A stretch of DNA of 64,000 nucleotides from an uncultured Eubacterium sp. GTDB taxonomy: Bacteria; Bacillota; Clostridia; Oscillospirales; Acutalibacteraceae. Below are positions 8,813 to 18,700 of this stretch, piece by piece. A model generated the notes under the pieces. That model was given only the letters and a program-made list of their open reading frames with translations. It did not search any database and was not told the DNA's origin. How positions within the stretch are numbered: the first letter of the stretch is position 1; each line of letters starts with the position of its first letter. The position numbers and the translations under genes are program-made. The stretch is taken from NCBI RefSeq assembly GCF_934561735.1, contig NZ_CAKTGT010000002.1:186001-250000 (forward strand). Reading direction: 5' to 3'.

Positions 8813-9789
8813 TGAAAAATATAGATTTTAAAAACGGAAAGTTGTTTTTTCTTGACCAAACGACTTTGCCAAACAGAATTGAATACATAAATCCAAAAAC
8901 AAAAGAAGATTACTACTACGCAATAAAAACTCTTCAAGTGCGTGGTGCACCTGCAATCGGTATTTTCGCAGGATATGCTATGGCACTTCTTGACGAAGAT
9001 AAATATGAATTGAAGAAATATCTTGATTCCGCCCGACCGACAGCGGTTAATCTTTCATGGGCAACATCAAGAATGCTCAAGGCATACGAAAACGGAAAAG
9101 ACCTTATTGACGAAGCCATAGCCATTCATAACGAAGATATTGAAATGTGCAAAAAAATCAGCGAATACGGACTTTCACTTCTCAAAGACGGTGACGGAAT
9201 TCTTACCCACTGCAATGCCGGAGCACTTGCTACAAGCGAATACGGCACAGGGCTCGGACCGCTGCTTTTAGGTAAAGAAAAAGGATACACCTTCCACGCA
9301 TACACGGACGAAACAAGACCGCTTTTGCAAGGTGCAAGGCTTACTTCATTTGAACTTGAAAAAGCCGGAATTGATGTTACGCTCATATGCGACAATATGG
9401 CAAGCCTTGTAATGAAACAAGGTAAAATTAACGCTGTACTTGTCGGAACAGACAGAATAGCCGCAAACGGTGACATAGCAAACAAAATCGGCACAAGCGG
9501 TGTTGCCATTCTCGCAAAGCACTATAATATTCCGTTTTATGTTCTCGGTCCGTATTCTACAATAGATTACAATTGTCCGACAGGCGACGATATTGTTATT
9601 GAAGAACGAGAGCCGAGTGAAATTAAAGAAATGTGGTACAAAGAACCTATGGCATTAAAGGAAACAAAATGCTATAACCCTGCATTTGATGTTACGGATA
9701 ACGAACTTATAACCGCAATAATAACCGACAGAGGTATTATTCGTGCTCCGTTTAAGGAAAATTTGCAAAGGATAAAAGATAATGATTAA
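8812..9789 (+). CDS. mtnA: S-methyl-5-thioribose-1-phosphate isomerase
   Basis: Isomerises 5-methylthioribose-1-phosphate to the ribulose-1-phosphate form in methionine salvage; members also take 5-deoxyribose-1-phosphate. The 325-residue protein has the family's LQVRGAPAIGIFAGYAMA loop near residue 42, the catalytic Cys in HCNAGALAT near 138 and the catalytic Asp in GTDRIAANGD near 220. It overlaps the phosphorylase stop by one base and the next gene by 8 bases. No mtnK kinase is present nearby, which fits substrate supply by the phosphorylase upstream. The eIF2B-like relatives lack the combination of Cys and Asp motifs seen here. Confidence 0.94.
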   Translation: MKNIDFKNGKLFFLDQTTLPNRIEYINPKTKEDYYYAIKTLQVRGAPAIGIFAGYAMALLDEDKYELKKYLDSARPTAVNLSWATSRMLKAYENGKDLIDEAIAIHNEDIEMCKKISEYGLSLLKDGDGILTHCNAGALATSEYGTGLGPLLLGKEKGYTFHAYTDETRPLLQGARLTSFELEKAGIDVTLICDNMASLVMKQGKINAVLVGTDRIAANGDIANKIGTSGVAILAKHYNIPFYVLGPYSTIDYNCPTGDDIVIEEREPSEIKEMWYKEPMALKETKCYNPAFDVTDNELITAIITDRGIIRAPFKENLQRIKDND

Positions 9790-11029
9790 ATTTACAAACG
9801 GTTTAGTATTAGATAAAGATTTTAACATTATTAAAGAAGATGTATTTGTTGACGGTGACAGCATTGTTGCCATAGGAGAATATGACAAAACAGCCGATAC
9901 GGTGTATGATTTAAACGGAAATTTGCTTATGCCGTCATTTAAAAATGCACATACACATTCTGCGATGACATTCGGCCGTTCATTTGCAGATGATTTACCG
10001 CTTCAGCCGTGGCTGTATGATAAAATTTTTCCGCTTGAAGCAAAGCTTACACCGCAGGACATTTATGATTTATCAATGCTTGCATTTTTGGAATATCTTA
10101 CAAGCGGCACAAGTGCATGCTTTGATATGTATTACTTCCCTGAAATGATGGCAAAGGCAAGCGTTGACTTTGGATTCAGAACCGTAATGACAAGCGGACT
10201 AAACAACTTCAAGGAAAGCATCGCCGCGGTTGAAGATTACTACAACAAATTCAACAATTATGACAGCCTTGTAAGCTACAAACTTGGTTTTCATGCTGAA
10301 TACACAACCGATAAAGAACTGATAAAAGGCATTGCAAAACTTGCAGAAAAGTATCAAGCACCTGTTTTTACTCATGCAAGCGAAACAAAATCAGAAGTTG
10401 AGGATTGTATAAAAAGAAACGGTATGTCCCCTACTAAATATCTTGATTCTCTTGGAGTATTCAACTACGGCGGCGGAGCATATCACAGTGTTTGGATTGA
10501 TGATGAAGATATTGAAATCTACAAAGAAAAAGGCATATGGGCAGTCATAAACGCTTGTTCAAATGCAAAGTTGGCATCAGGTATTGCTCCTGTATCAAAG
10601 CTTCTTAAAAGCGGTGTCAACATCGCCGTAGGTACTGACGGAGCAAGCAGTAACAATGCACTTGATATGTTCAGAGAAATGTATACAATTTGTGCAACTC
10701 AAAAGCTCAACGACAAAGACGCCGCTTCAACAGATGCGAATGACATTCTCAAAGCGTCAACAATCGGTTCGGCAAGATGTATGGGACTAACCGACTGCGA
10801 TGTTATTGATGTTGGCAAAAAGGCAGATTTGACTGTAATTGATATGCACAGACCGAGTATGCAACCAATCAACAACATAACAAAAAACCTTGTTTACAGC
10901 GGCGGCAAGGATGTTGTTAAAATGACAATGATAAACGGCAAAATTTTATATGACAACAGCGAATTCAAAAACATTGACATTGAAAAAATTTACGCAAACG
11001 CACAAGCGGTTATAGACAGAATAAGATAA
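9782..11029 (+). CDS. mtaD: 5-Methylthioadenosine/S-adenosylhomocysteine deaminase (amidohydrolase)
   Basis: Metal-dependent deaminase of the MTA/SAH/5'-deoxyadenosine group, turning adenosine-type nucleosides into inosine-type ones. The 415-residue protein has KNAHTHSAMTF with the first metal His pair near residue 57, DDLPLQPWL near 70, the HASETKSE segment near 200, YHSVW near 230, and the metal Asp in GTDGASSNN near 284. The motif usually written HNPxSN reads INACSN here. The gene overlaps mtnA by 8 bases and ends the operon. With an Asn-type phosphorylase and MtnA it forms a complete three-step path from MTA (or 5'-deoxyadenosine) to the ketose-1-phosphate. Guanine or other amidohydrolase activity cannot be excluded from sequence alone. 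Confidence 0.9.
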   Translation: MIKFTNGLVLDKDFNIIKEDVFVDGDSIVAIGEYDKTADTVYDLNGNLLMPSFKNAHTHSAMTFGRSFADDLPLQPWLYDKIFPLEAKLTPQDIYDLSMLAFLEYLTSGTSACFDMYYFPEMMAKASVDFGFRTVMTSGLNNFKESIAAVEDYYNKFNNYDSLVSYKLGFHAEYTTDKELIKGIAKLAEKYQAPVFTHASETKSEVEDCIKRNGMSPTKYLDSLGVFNYGGGAYHSVWIDDEDIEIYKEKGIWAVINACSNAKLASGIAPVSKLLKSGVNIAVGTDGASSNNALDMFREMYTICATQKLNDKDAASTDANDILKASTIGSARCMGLTDCDVIDVGKKADLTVIDMHRPSMQPINNITKNLVYSGGKDVVKMTMINGKILYDNSEFKNIDIEKIYANAQAVIDRIR

Positions 11030-11036
11030 TAAACAC

Positions 11037-11070
11037 AAAGCACCTCCTCAAAATTGAGAAGGTGTTTTTT
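11037..11070 (+). terminator. Terminator of the nucleoside salvage operon
   Basis: CACCTCCTC / GAGAAGGTG stem with one mismatch, loop AAAATT, then a run of T (11064-11070). Confidence 0.8.
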
Positions 11071-11075
11071 ATAAA

Positions 11076-11110
11076 ATAAAAAAAGCCTTGAAAACAAAAA
11101 TTTCAAGGTT
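11076..11110 (-). terminator. Terminator of the tRNA-Asp/tRNA-Thr unit
   Basis: On the minus strand CCTTGAAA...TTTCAAGG followed by a run of seven T, starting just after the tRNA-Thr 3' end. Confidence 0.75.
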
Positions 11111-11124
11111 TTCTAAGGCTTCGG

Positions 11125-11200
11125 TGGAGCTGATAACCGGATTTGAACCGGTGACCTCATCCTTACCAAGGATGCACTCTACCGACTGAGCTATATCAGC
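11125..11200 (-). tRNA. tRNA-Thr (anticodon GGT)
   Basis: 76 bases including encoded CCA. The acceptor stem GCTGATA pairs with TATCAGC; the anticodon loop TTGGTAA in stem CATCC/GGATG gives anticodon GGT (reads ACC/ACT). The T arm contains GGTTCAAATCC. Discriminator base is U. Confidence 0.97.
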
Positions 11201-11204
11201 ATAA

Positions 11205-11281
11205 TGGCGACCCGGAACGGGCTCGAACCGTCGACCTCCAGCGTGACAGGCTGGCGTTCTAACCAACTGAACTACCGGGCC
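11205..11281 (-). tRNA. tRNA-Asp (anticodon GTC)
   Basis: 77 bases including encoded CCA, 4 bases upstream of tRNA-Thr and transcribed first. The acceptor stem GGCCCGG pairs with CCGGGTC; anticodon loop CTGTCAC in stem CCAGC/GCTGG. Discriminator base is G, as expected for Asp. Confidence 0.97.
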
Positions 11282-11287
11282 ATTTAT

Positions 11288-11327
11288 CCTGCCTATAAAT
11301 AATAACAGAATAGGCAGGCAATGTCAA
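11288..11327 (-). promoter_or_regulatory. tRNA-Asp/Thr promoter straddled by a perfect inverted repeat
   Basis: On the minus strand TTGACA (11322-11327), 17-base spacer, TATTAT (11299-11304). A perfect 9-bp inverted repeat, CCTGCCTAT at 11288-11296 and ATAGGCAGG at 11310-11318, flanks the -10 element. It may be an operator, or a hairpin that ends pyr operon transcripts, though no T run follows. Confidence 0.7.
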
Positions 11328-11349
11328 GAATTATTTTAATAAATTTTAA

Positions 11350-11769
11350 TTAAAGTGCCATAGTTTCGCAATAAAGGCAACGATATGTTCCCTTCTCATC
11401 GGTCAACTTGAAAATATGGTCTATATCCTCATTGTTTGAGATGCAACGAGGATTTGGGCACTTAATAACATTCTTAATTTCTTTTGGAAGAGAAAGGCTC
11501 TTTTTGTCGATTCTCTCACAGTTTTTTATAACATTAACGGTTGCATTCGGAGCAATGTATGCAATAACATCCAAATCCAAGTCCACAAGCTCGTTAATTT
11601 TAATAATATCCTTTACATCATTTTTCTTTGACTTTGCGTTTGTAATAATGGCAACCTGACAAGAAAGCTTGTCAAGAGAAAGGATATTATAAATCTGCAT
11701 ACCCTTGCCTGCCGGGATATGATCTATTACATAACCGTTTTCGATAGAATCAATATTCAAGATTGCCAC
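11350..11769 (-). CDS. pyrI: Aspartate carbamoyltransferase regulatory chain
   Basis: Allosteric, zinc-binding subunit that binds nucleotides and controls PyrB. The N-terminal part has GYVIDHIPAGKG, typical of the nucleotide-binding domain; the C-terminal zinc site is CPNPRC (Cx4C) plus CLYC (Cx2C). The longest frame begins with GTG at 11769 and overlaps the pyrB end by 20 bases. A TTG at 11760 preceded by GGGGTGG at good spacing would give a start (NIDSIENGYVIDHI) that fits the family better, so the true start is uncertain by three codons. It is the last gene of the pyr operon. Its presence predicts a feedback-controlled PyrB6I6-type enzyme. Confidence 0.94.
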   Translation of the reverse strand: MAILNIDSIENGYVIDHIPAGKGMQIYNILSLDKLSCQVAIITNAKSKKNDVKDIIKINELVDLDLDVIAYIAPNATVNVIKNCERIDKKSLSLPKEIKNVIKCPNPRCISNNEDIDHIFKLTDEKGTYRCLYCETMAL

Positions 11770-12679
11770 CCCATTTCAATAAAGTCATAATAAGTGCCAT
11801 ACGGATATATTTGCCATTGAGTGCTTGTTCAAAATACTTTGCTCTCGGGTCGTCATCTACATCGGTAGAAATCTCGTTAACTCTCGGAAGCGGATGCATA
11901 ACAGTCAAATCCTTTTTAGCATTGTCAAGCTTTTTCAAATCAAGGATATAAGCATCCTTGTGTTTCAAGTATTCTTCTTCGGAGAAAAAGCGTTCTCTTT
12001 GAATTCTTGTCATATAAAGAACATCAAGAGTAGGCATAACATCTTCAAGAGATTCCACCTGAACATATTCGGCACCGCTCGGAATAAGCACATCGGAGAT
12101 AATATAATCCGGAACTTGCAGTTCTTTAGGTGCAATAAGTACAAACTTTACATTCTTATATCTGCACATAGCTTTAATGAGTGAGTGAACGGTTCTGCCG
12201 AACTTTAAGTCACCGCAAAGGCCGATTGTAATATCGCCGAGTTTCCCTTTTTCTCTGTAAATAGTTAAAAGGTCGGTAAGTGTTTGTGTTGGGTGAGCGT
12301 GTCCGCCGTCACCTGCATTGATAATCGGTACAAGTGTTCTTTTTGTTGCAACTCTCGGAGCACCCTCAAGAGGATGACGCATGGCAATTATATCCGCATA
12401 ATTTGACACTATACGAACAGTATCTTCAACAGTTTCACCCTTTGAAGCAGAGGTGGAATCCGCAGAAGAAAATCCAAGAACATTTCCGCCAAGCTCGTAC
12501 ATAGCCGCTTCAAACGAAAGACGGGTACGGGTGCTCGGCTCAAAGAACAATGTTGCAAGCTTTTTACCGTCGCACACATGAGCGTATTTTTGCTTATTTT
12601 CGATAATATCGGTTGCAAGAGCAATCATATCATCAATTTCTTCAAGTGTTAAATCGGTTGTATCTAATAAATGACGCAT
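11750..12679 (-). CDS. pyrB: Aspartate carbamoyltransferase catalytic chain
   Basis: Condenses carbamoyl phosphate with aspartate, the committed step of pyrimidine synthesis. The 309-residue protein has the carbamoyl-phosphate loop STRTRLSFE near residue 51, GDGGHAHPTQ near 122, and HPLPRVNEI near 260. The start has a GGAGGT site 7 bases upstream. It follows pyrE by 17 bases and overlaps pyrI, its regulatory partner. Confidence 0.97.
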   Translation of the reverse strand: MRHLLDTTDLTLEEIDDMIALATDIIENKQKYAHVCDGKKLATLFFEPSTRTRLSFEAAMYELGGNVLGFSSADSTSASKGETVEDTVRIVSNYADIIAMRHPLEGAPRVATKRTLVPIINAGDGGHAHPTQTLTDLLTIYREKGKLGDITIGLCGDLKFGRTVHSLIKAMCRYKNVKFVLIAPKELQVPDYIISDVLIPSGAEYVQVESLEDVMPTLDVLYMTRIQRERFFSEEEYLKHKDAYILDLKKLDNAKKDLTVMHPLPRVNEISTDVDDDPRAKYFEQALNGKYIRMALIMTLLKWGGNLEY

Positions 12680-12696
12680 TTATTGTACCTCCATTA

Positions 12697-13353
12697 TTAT
12701 GCCTTTGCACCGTTAATTTCAAGATATGCCTTAATTCTTGCAACATTCTCGGCATTCTTTTCATCTTCTTCAAGATATTCAATAATGTCGTAAACATCAA
12801 CAACGCTGTATACAGGGAAGCCATACTCTTCTCCAACCTCTGCGATTGCAGATTTATCGGTTTGACCCTTTTCCTTACGGTCAACCATAACAAACGTTGC
12901 GGCAACTTTTGTGCCCTCAATCTTTGAAAGAATAGCCATACTTTCTCTGATAGCTGTACCTGCGGTTACAACATCCTCAACAATGACGATTTCTTCGCCC
13001 GGTTGAGGCTTGTATCCAACAAACACACCGCCCTCGCCGTGGTCTTTTTCTTCTTTTCTGTTAAAGAAGAACGGAACATCAAGACCTTGCTTTGCAAGAG
13101 CAACGGCAACCGAAACCGCAATAGGAATACCCTTGTATGCCGGACCGTAAAGAACAGCCTTTTTATTGCCTACTTTTTCAAAATAAGCTTTTGCATAAAA
13201 TTCGCCGAGTTTTGAAATCTGCTCACCTGTTTTAATTTCGCCTGCATTGATAAAATATGGGATTTTTCTTCCGCTTTTTGCAGTGAAATCACCAAACTTT
13301 AACACTCCGGCACTTTCCAAAAATTGAATAAATTCTCTTTTGTAGCTTTCCAT
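12697..13353 (-). CDS. pyrE: Orotate phosphoribosyltransferase
   Basis: Joins orotate and PRPP to make OMP. The 218-residue protein has the PRPP-binding motif IVIVEDVVTAGTA near residue 120 and FNRKEEKDHGEGG, the flexible catalytic loop, near 97. An AGGAGGAC site precedes the ATG. It lies 18 bases after pyrF in the pyr operon and makes the substrate of PyrF. Confidence 0.96.
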   Translation of the reverse strand: MESYKREFIQFLESAGVLKFGDFTAKSGRKIPYFINAGEIKTGEQISKLGEFYAKAYFEKVGNKKAVLYGPAYKGIPIAVSVAVALAKQGLDVPFFFNRKEEKDHGEGGVFVGYKPQPGEEIVIVEDVVTAGTAIRESMAILSKIEGTKVAATFVMVDRKEKGQTDKSAIAEVGEEYGFPVYSVVDVYDIIEYLEEDEKNAENVARIKAYLEINGAKA

Positions 13354-13371
13354 AATGTCCTCCTAAATATA

Positions 13372-14070
13372 TTAACCGATAAATTCTGCACAGCATCTTC
13401 TGTAAGCTGCAACAGGGTCATCCGCTTGTGTAATAGGTCTGCCTACAACGATATAGTCAGAGCCGATTTCTTTTGCCTTTTCCGGAGTGGTAACACGAAC
13501 TTGGTCGCCCACCTCACCGTCGGCAAATCTTACACCCGGAGTAACGGTAATGAAATCGGATGAGCAAGCATCCTTAACCATTCCTGCTTCAAGCGGTGAA
13601 CAAACAACACCGTCAAGACCTGCTTCTTTGGCATTTTGTGCATATTTAACGATTGTATCATTAATTGACGCATTAATGAGAAGTTCGTTTTGCATACGCT
13701 CCTCACTTGTTGAAGTAAGCTGTGTTACGGCAATCAAAATAGGACGAGTGCCATCCTCACGAGTAAGTCCCTCAAGAGCGGCTTTCATCATATCAATTGT
13801 GCCTGCGGCGTGAAGATTTGTCATATCAACATCAAGTTTTGACAAAACAGCCATTGACTTTTTTACTGTATTTGGAATATCGTGAAGCTTTAAATCAAGA
13901 AAAATCTTGTGACCTCTACGCTTAATTTCTCTTACAATTTCAGGACCTTCGGCATAAAAAAGTTCCATACCGATTTTTACAAAAGGCTTTTCTTCCGTAA
14001 ACTTGTCAAGAAACTCAAATGTGTCTTTTGCACTTGCAAAGTCGCAAGCAATGATTACATCTTTTCCCAT
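13372..14070 (-). CDS. pyrF: Orotidine-5'-phosphate decarboxylase
   Basis: Decarboxylates OMP to UMP, the last step of the pathway. The 232-residue protein carries the catalytic DLKLHDIPNT near residue 59 and the phosphate-gripper end GSDYIVVGRPITQADDP near 205. The start overlaps the pyrD stop by one base. The length fits the short bacterial group I enzymes. Confidence 0.96.
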   Translation of the reverse strand: MGKDVIIACDFASAKDTFEFLDKFTEEKPFVKIGMELFYAEGPEIVREIKRRGHKIFLDLKLHDIPNTVKKSMAVLSKLDVDMTNLHAAGTIDMMKAALEGLTREDGTRPILIAVTQLTSTSEERMQNELLINASINDTIVKYAQNAKEAGLDGVVCSPLEAGMVKDACSSDFITVTPGVRFADGEVGDQVRVTTPEKAKEIGSDYIVVGRPITQADDPVAAYRRCCAEFIG

Positions 14071-14981
14071 TAATCAATCACTCCTATAATATCACTTAAT
14101 TTGTTTATGCCTAATTTTTCACATTCAATCGGCAATGCTTCAATTATCTCTTTGCAGACATACGGATTAACAAGATTTGCCGCTCCGACCTGAACAGCAG
14201 TTGCACCTGCCATCATCATTTCAATAACATCTTTTGCAATGCTGACGCCGCCGCATCCCATAACAGGAATATTGCAAGCCTTTGAAACCTGATAAACCAT
14301 TCTGACTGCCACAGGGAATATTGCGTCACCGCTGAAGCCGCCCATTGTATTGGCAATAACAGGTTGTCTGCGTTTAATGTCAACTCTCATACCGAGCATA
14401 GTATTAATAAGGCAAATACCGTCCGCACCGGCTTCTTCACACGCTTTTGCAATAGATACAATATCCGTTACATTTGGTGAAAGTTTAATAAATACAGGCT
14501 TCGATGTAACTGCCTTAACCGCCTTTGTAACCTCTGCCGCAGCCTCGGGAGATGTGCCAAACGACATTCCGCCGCCGTGAACATTTGGGCAAGAAACATT
14601 GACCTCTAAAATGCCGACCTGTTCTTCCCTGTCAAGAAGTTCACAGGTATAAGCATAATCTTCCACGCTGAAGCCCGAAACATTTGCTATAACAGGCTTG
14701 TGGAAGTATTTTTTCATTTCCTGTAGTTCGTGCTCAATAACATGATGAACACCGGGATTTTGAAGTCCGACAGCGTTAATCATTCCGTTTTTACATTCTG
14801 CAATTCTTGGAGTAGGATTACCAAAACGGGCGTCTTTTGTTGTTCCCTTGAATGAAAACGAACCGAGAATGTTTATATCATAAAAATCCTTAAATTCATT
14901 ACCAAAACCGAATGTACCCGATGCCGGCACAATAGGATTGTCCATTTTCATTCCTGCAAGGTTAACCGATAAATCTACCAT
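14070..14981 (-). CDS. pyrD: Dihydroorotate dehydrogenase B, catalytic subunit
   Basis: Oxidises dihydroorotate to orotate with FMN. The 303-residue protein is a class 1B enzyme: the catalytic Cys lies in EVNVSCPNVHGGG near residue 130, and FMN-phosphate loops GCGGVSIAKD and GAANLVNPY are present. It overlaps pyrK, its electron-transfer partner, by 7 bases, which confirms the NAD-linked 1B type rather than the fumarate or quinone types. Confidence 0.97.
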   Translation of the reverse strand: MVDLSVNLAGMKMDNPIVPASGTFGFGNEFKDFYDINILGSFSFKGTTKDARFGNPTPRIAECKNGMINAVGLQNPGVHHVIEHELQEMKKYFHKPVIANVSGFSVEDYAYTCELLDREEQVGILEVNVSCPNVHGGGMSFGTSPEAAAEVTKAVKAVTSKPVFIKLSPNVTDIVSIAKACEEAGADGICLINTMLGMRVDIKRRQPVIANTMGGFSGDAIFPVAVRMVYQVSKACNIPVMGCGGVSIAKDVIEMMMAGATAVQVGAANLVNPYVCKEIIEALPIECEKLGINKLSDIIGVID

Positions 14982-15706
14982 ATAATTTCCTCCTTAACAA
15001 GAACAGGACCATCCTTACAAATTCGTTTGTTGCCGTATTTTGTTTTGCAAGAGCAACCCATACATGCACCAAAGCCACAACCCATACGCTCTTCAAAGCT
15101 GAACTGACCCGAAGTTTCGGTTGCGTTATAAACAGCTTTGAACATAGGAAGCGGACCGCAGGTATAGAAATAATCGTAATCAATATCTTTCATTGCATCG
15201 GTTACAAAACCTTTAATTCCGTAAGAACCGTCAACCGTTGTAACATAAGTATCACAGCCGAGTGCCTTAAACTCCTGCTCATAAAAAATCTCTTTAGCCG
15301 TATTAAATCCGAGAACGACCGACACCTTTTGTCCGTCTTTTATAAGAGCTTTTGCAAGATTATACATAGGCGGAACACCTACGCCACCGCCTATAAGAAG
15401 CGGTTTTGTGGATTTTGAAATATCATAACCGTTGCCGAGTCCCGTAAGGACATCAAGCACTTCTCCGACAGCAAGATGTTTCATCTGCTCTGTTCCCTCA
15501 CCTACAACCTTGTAGATAATTGTGATTGTGTCATCACTGTAATCACAAACAGAAATAGGTCTGCGTAAAAACCTGCCATCAAGTTGTATATTTATGAACT
15601 GTCCCGGAGCGGTGATATATTGTGTATCACCGCCGAGAACCATTTTATATACATCTTCGGTTAAAGCATCATTTGATAAAATTTTATATTTATTCTGCTT
15701 ATACAT
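14975..15706 (-). CDS. pyrK: Dihydroorotate dehydrogenase B, electron transfer subunit
   Basis: Carries electrons from PyrD to NAD through FAD and a [2Fe-2S] cluster. The 243-residue protein has RRPISVCDY (FAD site) near residue 48, GGGVGVPPMY (NAD site) near 105, and cluster ligands in CGFGACMGCSC plus a fourth Cys in RICKDGP near the C-terminus. It lies 10 bases after carB and overlaps pyrD. Confidence 0.96.
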   Translation of the reverse strand: MYKQNKYKILSNDALTEDVYKMVLGGDTQYITAPGQFINIQLDGRFLRRPISVCDYSDDTITIIYKVVGEGTEQMKHLAVGEVLDVLTGLGNGYDISKSTKPLLIGGGVGVPPMYNLAKALIKDGQKVSVVLGFNTAKEIFYEQEFKALGCDTYVTTVDGSYGIKGFVTDAMKDIDYDYFYTCGPLPMFKAVYNATETSGQFSFEERMGCGFGACMGCSCKTKYGNKRICKDGPVLVKEEIIW

Positions 15707-15716
15707 AAATTATCCT

Positions 15717-18700
15717 TTATTCTGCATCAATAGTTGATACGCCGAGTGTAATTTCTTCAAGTACATCAAGAAGGACCTTAACGGTATCAAGAGATGTAAA
15801 CATAGTAACATTATTATCAACTGCCGCTCTTCTGATTTCCGAGCCGTCCGAATGGCTGTCGCCTGCATTGATGTCAATGGTATTGATTACATATGCAATG
15901 TGACCCTGACGAAGAGCCTTGAGAATTTCGTCACTTTCATCGGCAGTAAGCTTTTGACGAACTCTTGTTCTTATGCCATGCTCTTTAAGATATTTTGCCG
16001 TACCCTCTGTTGCTTCAATATTAAATCCGAGGTCATAAAATCTCTTGATAAGCGGCAAAGCTGTAGGCTTATCTTGGTCAGCGATTGTAACCAAAACCGT
16101 GCCGTAGTTTGCAACATTCATACCCGAAGCCTGAATAGCCTTGTAAAGTGCTCTTGTGAGCGACTTATCATAGCCGATAGCTTCACCGGTTGATTTCATT
16201 TCAGGTGAAAGATAAGTGTCCATACCCTTGAGCTTACTGAACGAGAAAGCCGGAGCTTTAACATACCAACGCTTCTTTTCAGGCTGATAAACATTTGTAT
16301 ATCCTTGTTCCTTTAAACTATGGCCGAGAATAACCTGTGTGGCAATGTGAGCCATAGGTACACTTGTTGCCTTTGAAAGGAACGGAACCGTACGGGACGA
16401 ACGAGGGTTAACTTCGATTACAAATACATCATCATTTTCATCGGCGATAAACTGAATATTGTAAAGTCCGACAATTCCGATTGCCTTGCCGAGTTTAACG
16501 GTATAGTCAATGATTGTGTCCTTAACCTTTTGGCTTGCCGTAAATGTTGGATAAACGGAAATACTGTCGCCTGAGTGAACGCCTGTTCTCTCAACATGCT
16601 CCATAATACCCGGAATAAAGACATCATTGCCGTCACAAATAGCATCAATTTCGAGCTCTCTGCCCATAATGTACTTGTCAACAAGTACAGGCTGCTCCGT
16701 ATTAATTTCTACTGCTGTTTGAAGATAATGGCGAAGCGATTCTTCATTTGCAACAATTTGCATTGCACGGCCGCCGAGAACAAATGACGGACGAACAAGA
16801 ACAGGATAACCGATTTTTTCGGCAACTCTTACGCCCTCTTCAATATCTATTACAGCCTCACCCTTTGGTTGAGGAATGCCGAGGTCGTTCATAACCCTTT
16901 CAAAAGAATCTCTGTTTTCTGCTCTGTCAATAGCTTCAACATCTGTGCCGATAATCGGAACACCGAGAGCGTCAAGAGGCGGTGCAAGGTTAATAGCCGT
17001 CTGTCCGCCGAGTGAAACAACGATTCCGAGTGGCTTTTCAAGTTCGATAACATTCATAACATCTTCAACTGTGAGCGGCTCAAAATAGAGTTTGTCTGAT
17101 GTTGTGTAGTCGGTTGAAACAGTTTCAGGGTTATTATTGATAATAATAGCCTCATAACCTGCATCTCTGATTGACCAGATTGCGTGAACGGTTGAATAGT
17201 CAAATTCTACACCCTGACCGATACGGATAGGACCCGAGCCGAGAACTATAATCTTCTTTTTATCGCTTACAATCGACTCATTTTCCTGCTCATATGTTGA
17301 GTAGAAATACGGAACATAACTGTCGAACTCCGATGCACAGGTATCAATCATTTTGTATACAGGGAAAATTTTGTTAGCCTTACGAAGATTAAATACTTCG
17401 GCTTCTGTCATACCCCAAACCTGACCGATATATTTATCGGAAACGCCCATCTTCTTTGCATCCTTAAGAGTTTCAACATCGCCGATATTGCTCTTAAGAG
17501 TCTGTTCAAAATCTGTAATATTCTTGAACTTATCAAGGAAAAACATATCTATTTTGGTGTCGTTATAAATCATATTAAGGTCAACACCGAGGCGGATAAG
17601 TTGAGCGATTGCAAAAAGTCTGTCATCTGTGCCGATTTTGATATATTCCAAAAGTTCGTCGGCAGAATATGTATCAAACTTTTTGTTATAAAGGTGGCAA
17701 ACACCGGTTTCGAGTGAACGAATAGCTTTGAGAAGTGATTCCTCCATTGTTCTGCCGATAGCCATAACTTCACCGGTTGCTTTCATTTGAGTGTTGAGCG
17801 AGTTGTTGGCATCCGCAAACTTGTCAAACGGGAAGCGTGCAATTTTTGTTACAACATAGTCGAGCGTAGGCTCAAATGACGCAGGAGTGTTTGCAATTTG
17901 AATTTCATCGAGGTGCATACCAACAGAAATCTTTGCAGAAACTCTTGCGATAGGATAACCCGAAGCCTTTGACGCAAGTGCCGAAGAACGGGAAACTCTC
18001 GGGTTAACTTCAATCAAATAATATTGGAACGAAAGCGGGTCAAGTGCAAACTGAACATTGCAACCGCCCTCAATTTTAAGTTCTCTGATAATCTTGAGTG
18101 CACTGTCACGAAGCATATGATACTCTTTGTTTGTAAGAGTTTGTGACGGAGCAACAACAATACTGTCGCCTGTGTGAATACCTACAGGGTCAATGTTTTC
18201 CATATTACAAATGGTGATAGCGGTATCGTTTGCATCACGCATTACTTCATATTCAATTTCCTTGTAGCCCTTGATTGACTTTTCAACAAGAACCTGGTGA
18301 ACAGGAGAAAGTGCAAGTGCATTTTTAAGCATAAGTTCACATTCTTCCTCATCATCGGCAAAGCCGCCGCCTGTACCGCCAAGGGTAAATGCAGGACGAA
18401 GAACAACGGGATAGCCGATGTCACGGGCAGCCTGCAAGCCTTCTTCAAGAGTATTTGCAATTTCTGACGGAAGAACAGGTTCGCCAAGGCTTTCGCACAA
18501 GTCCTTGAACAATTCTCTGTCCTCTGCTCTTTCGATAGCTTCAAAACTTGTACCGAGAATTTCTACATCGCATTCCTGAAGAACGCCCTTTTTAGCAAGC
18601 TGAACGGCAAGGTTAAGACCTGTTTGACCGCCGAGCGACGGAAGAATGGCATCAGGTCTTTCGTGACGGATAATTCTTGCAACATATTCAAGATTGAGAG

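Noticed and set aside
11069..11266. An open frame of 65 codons across tRNA-Thr and tRNA-Asp
   Set aside because: It is the familiar spurious frame created by adjacent tRNA genes; both tRNAs fold perfectly.
12613..12927. Plus-strand open frames within the pyr operon
   Set aside because: They are antisense shadows over pyrB and pyrE with no ribosome sites; the minus-strand genes are unambiguous.
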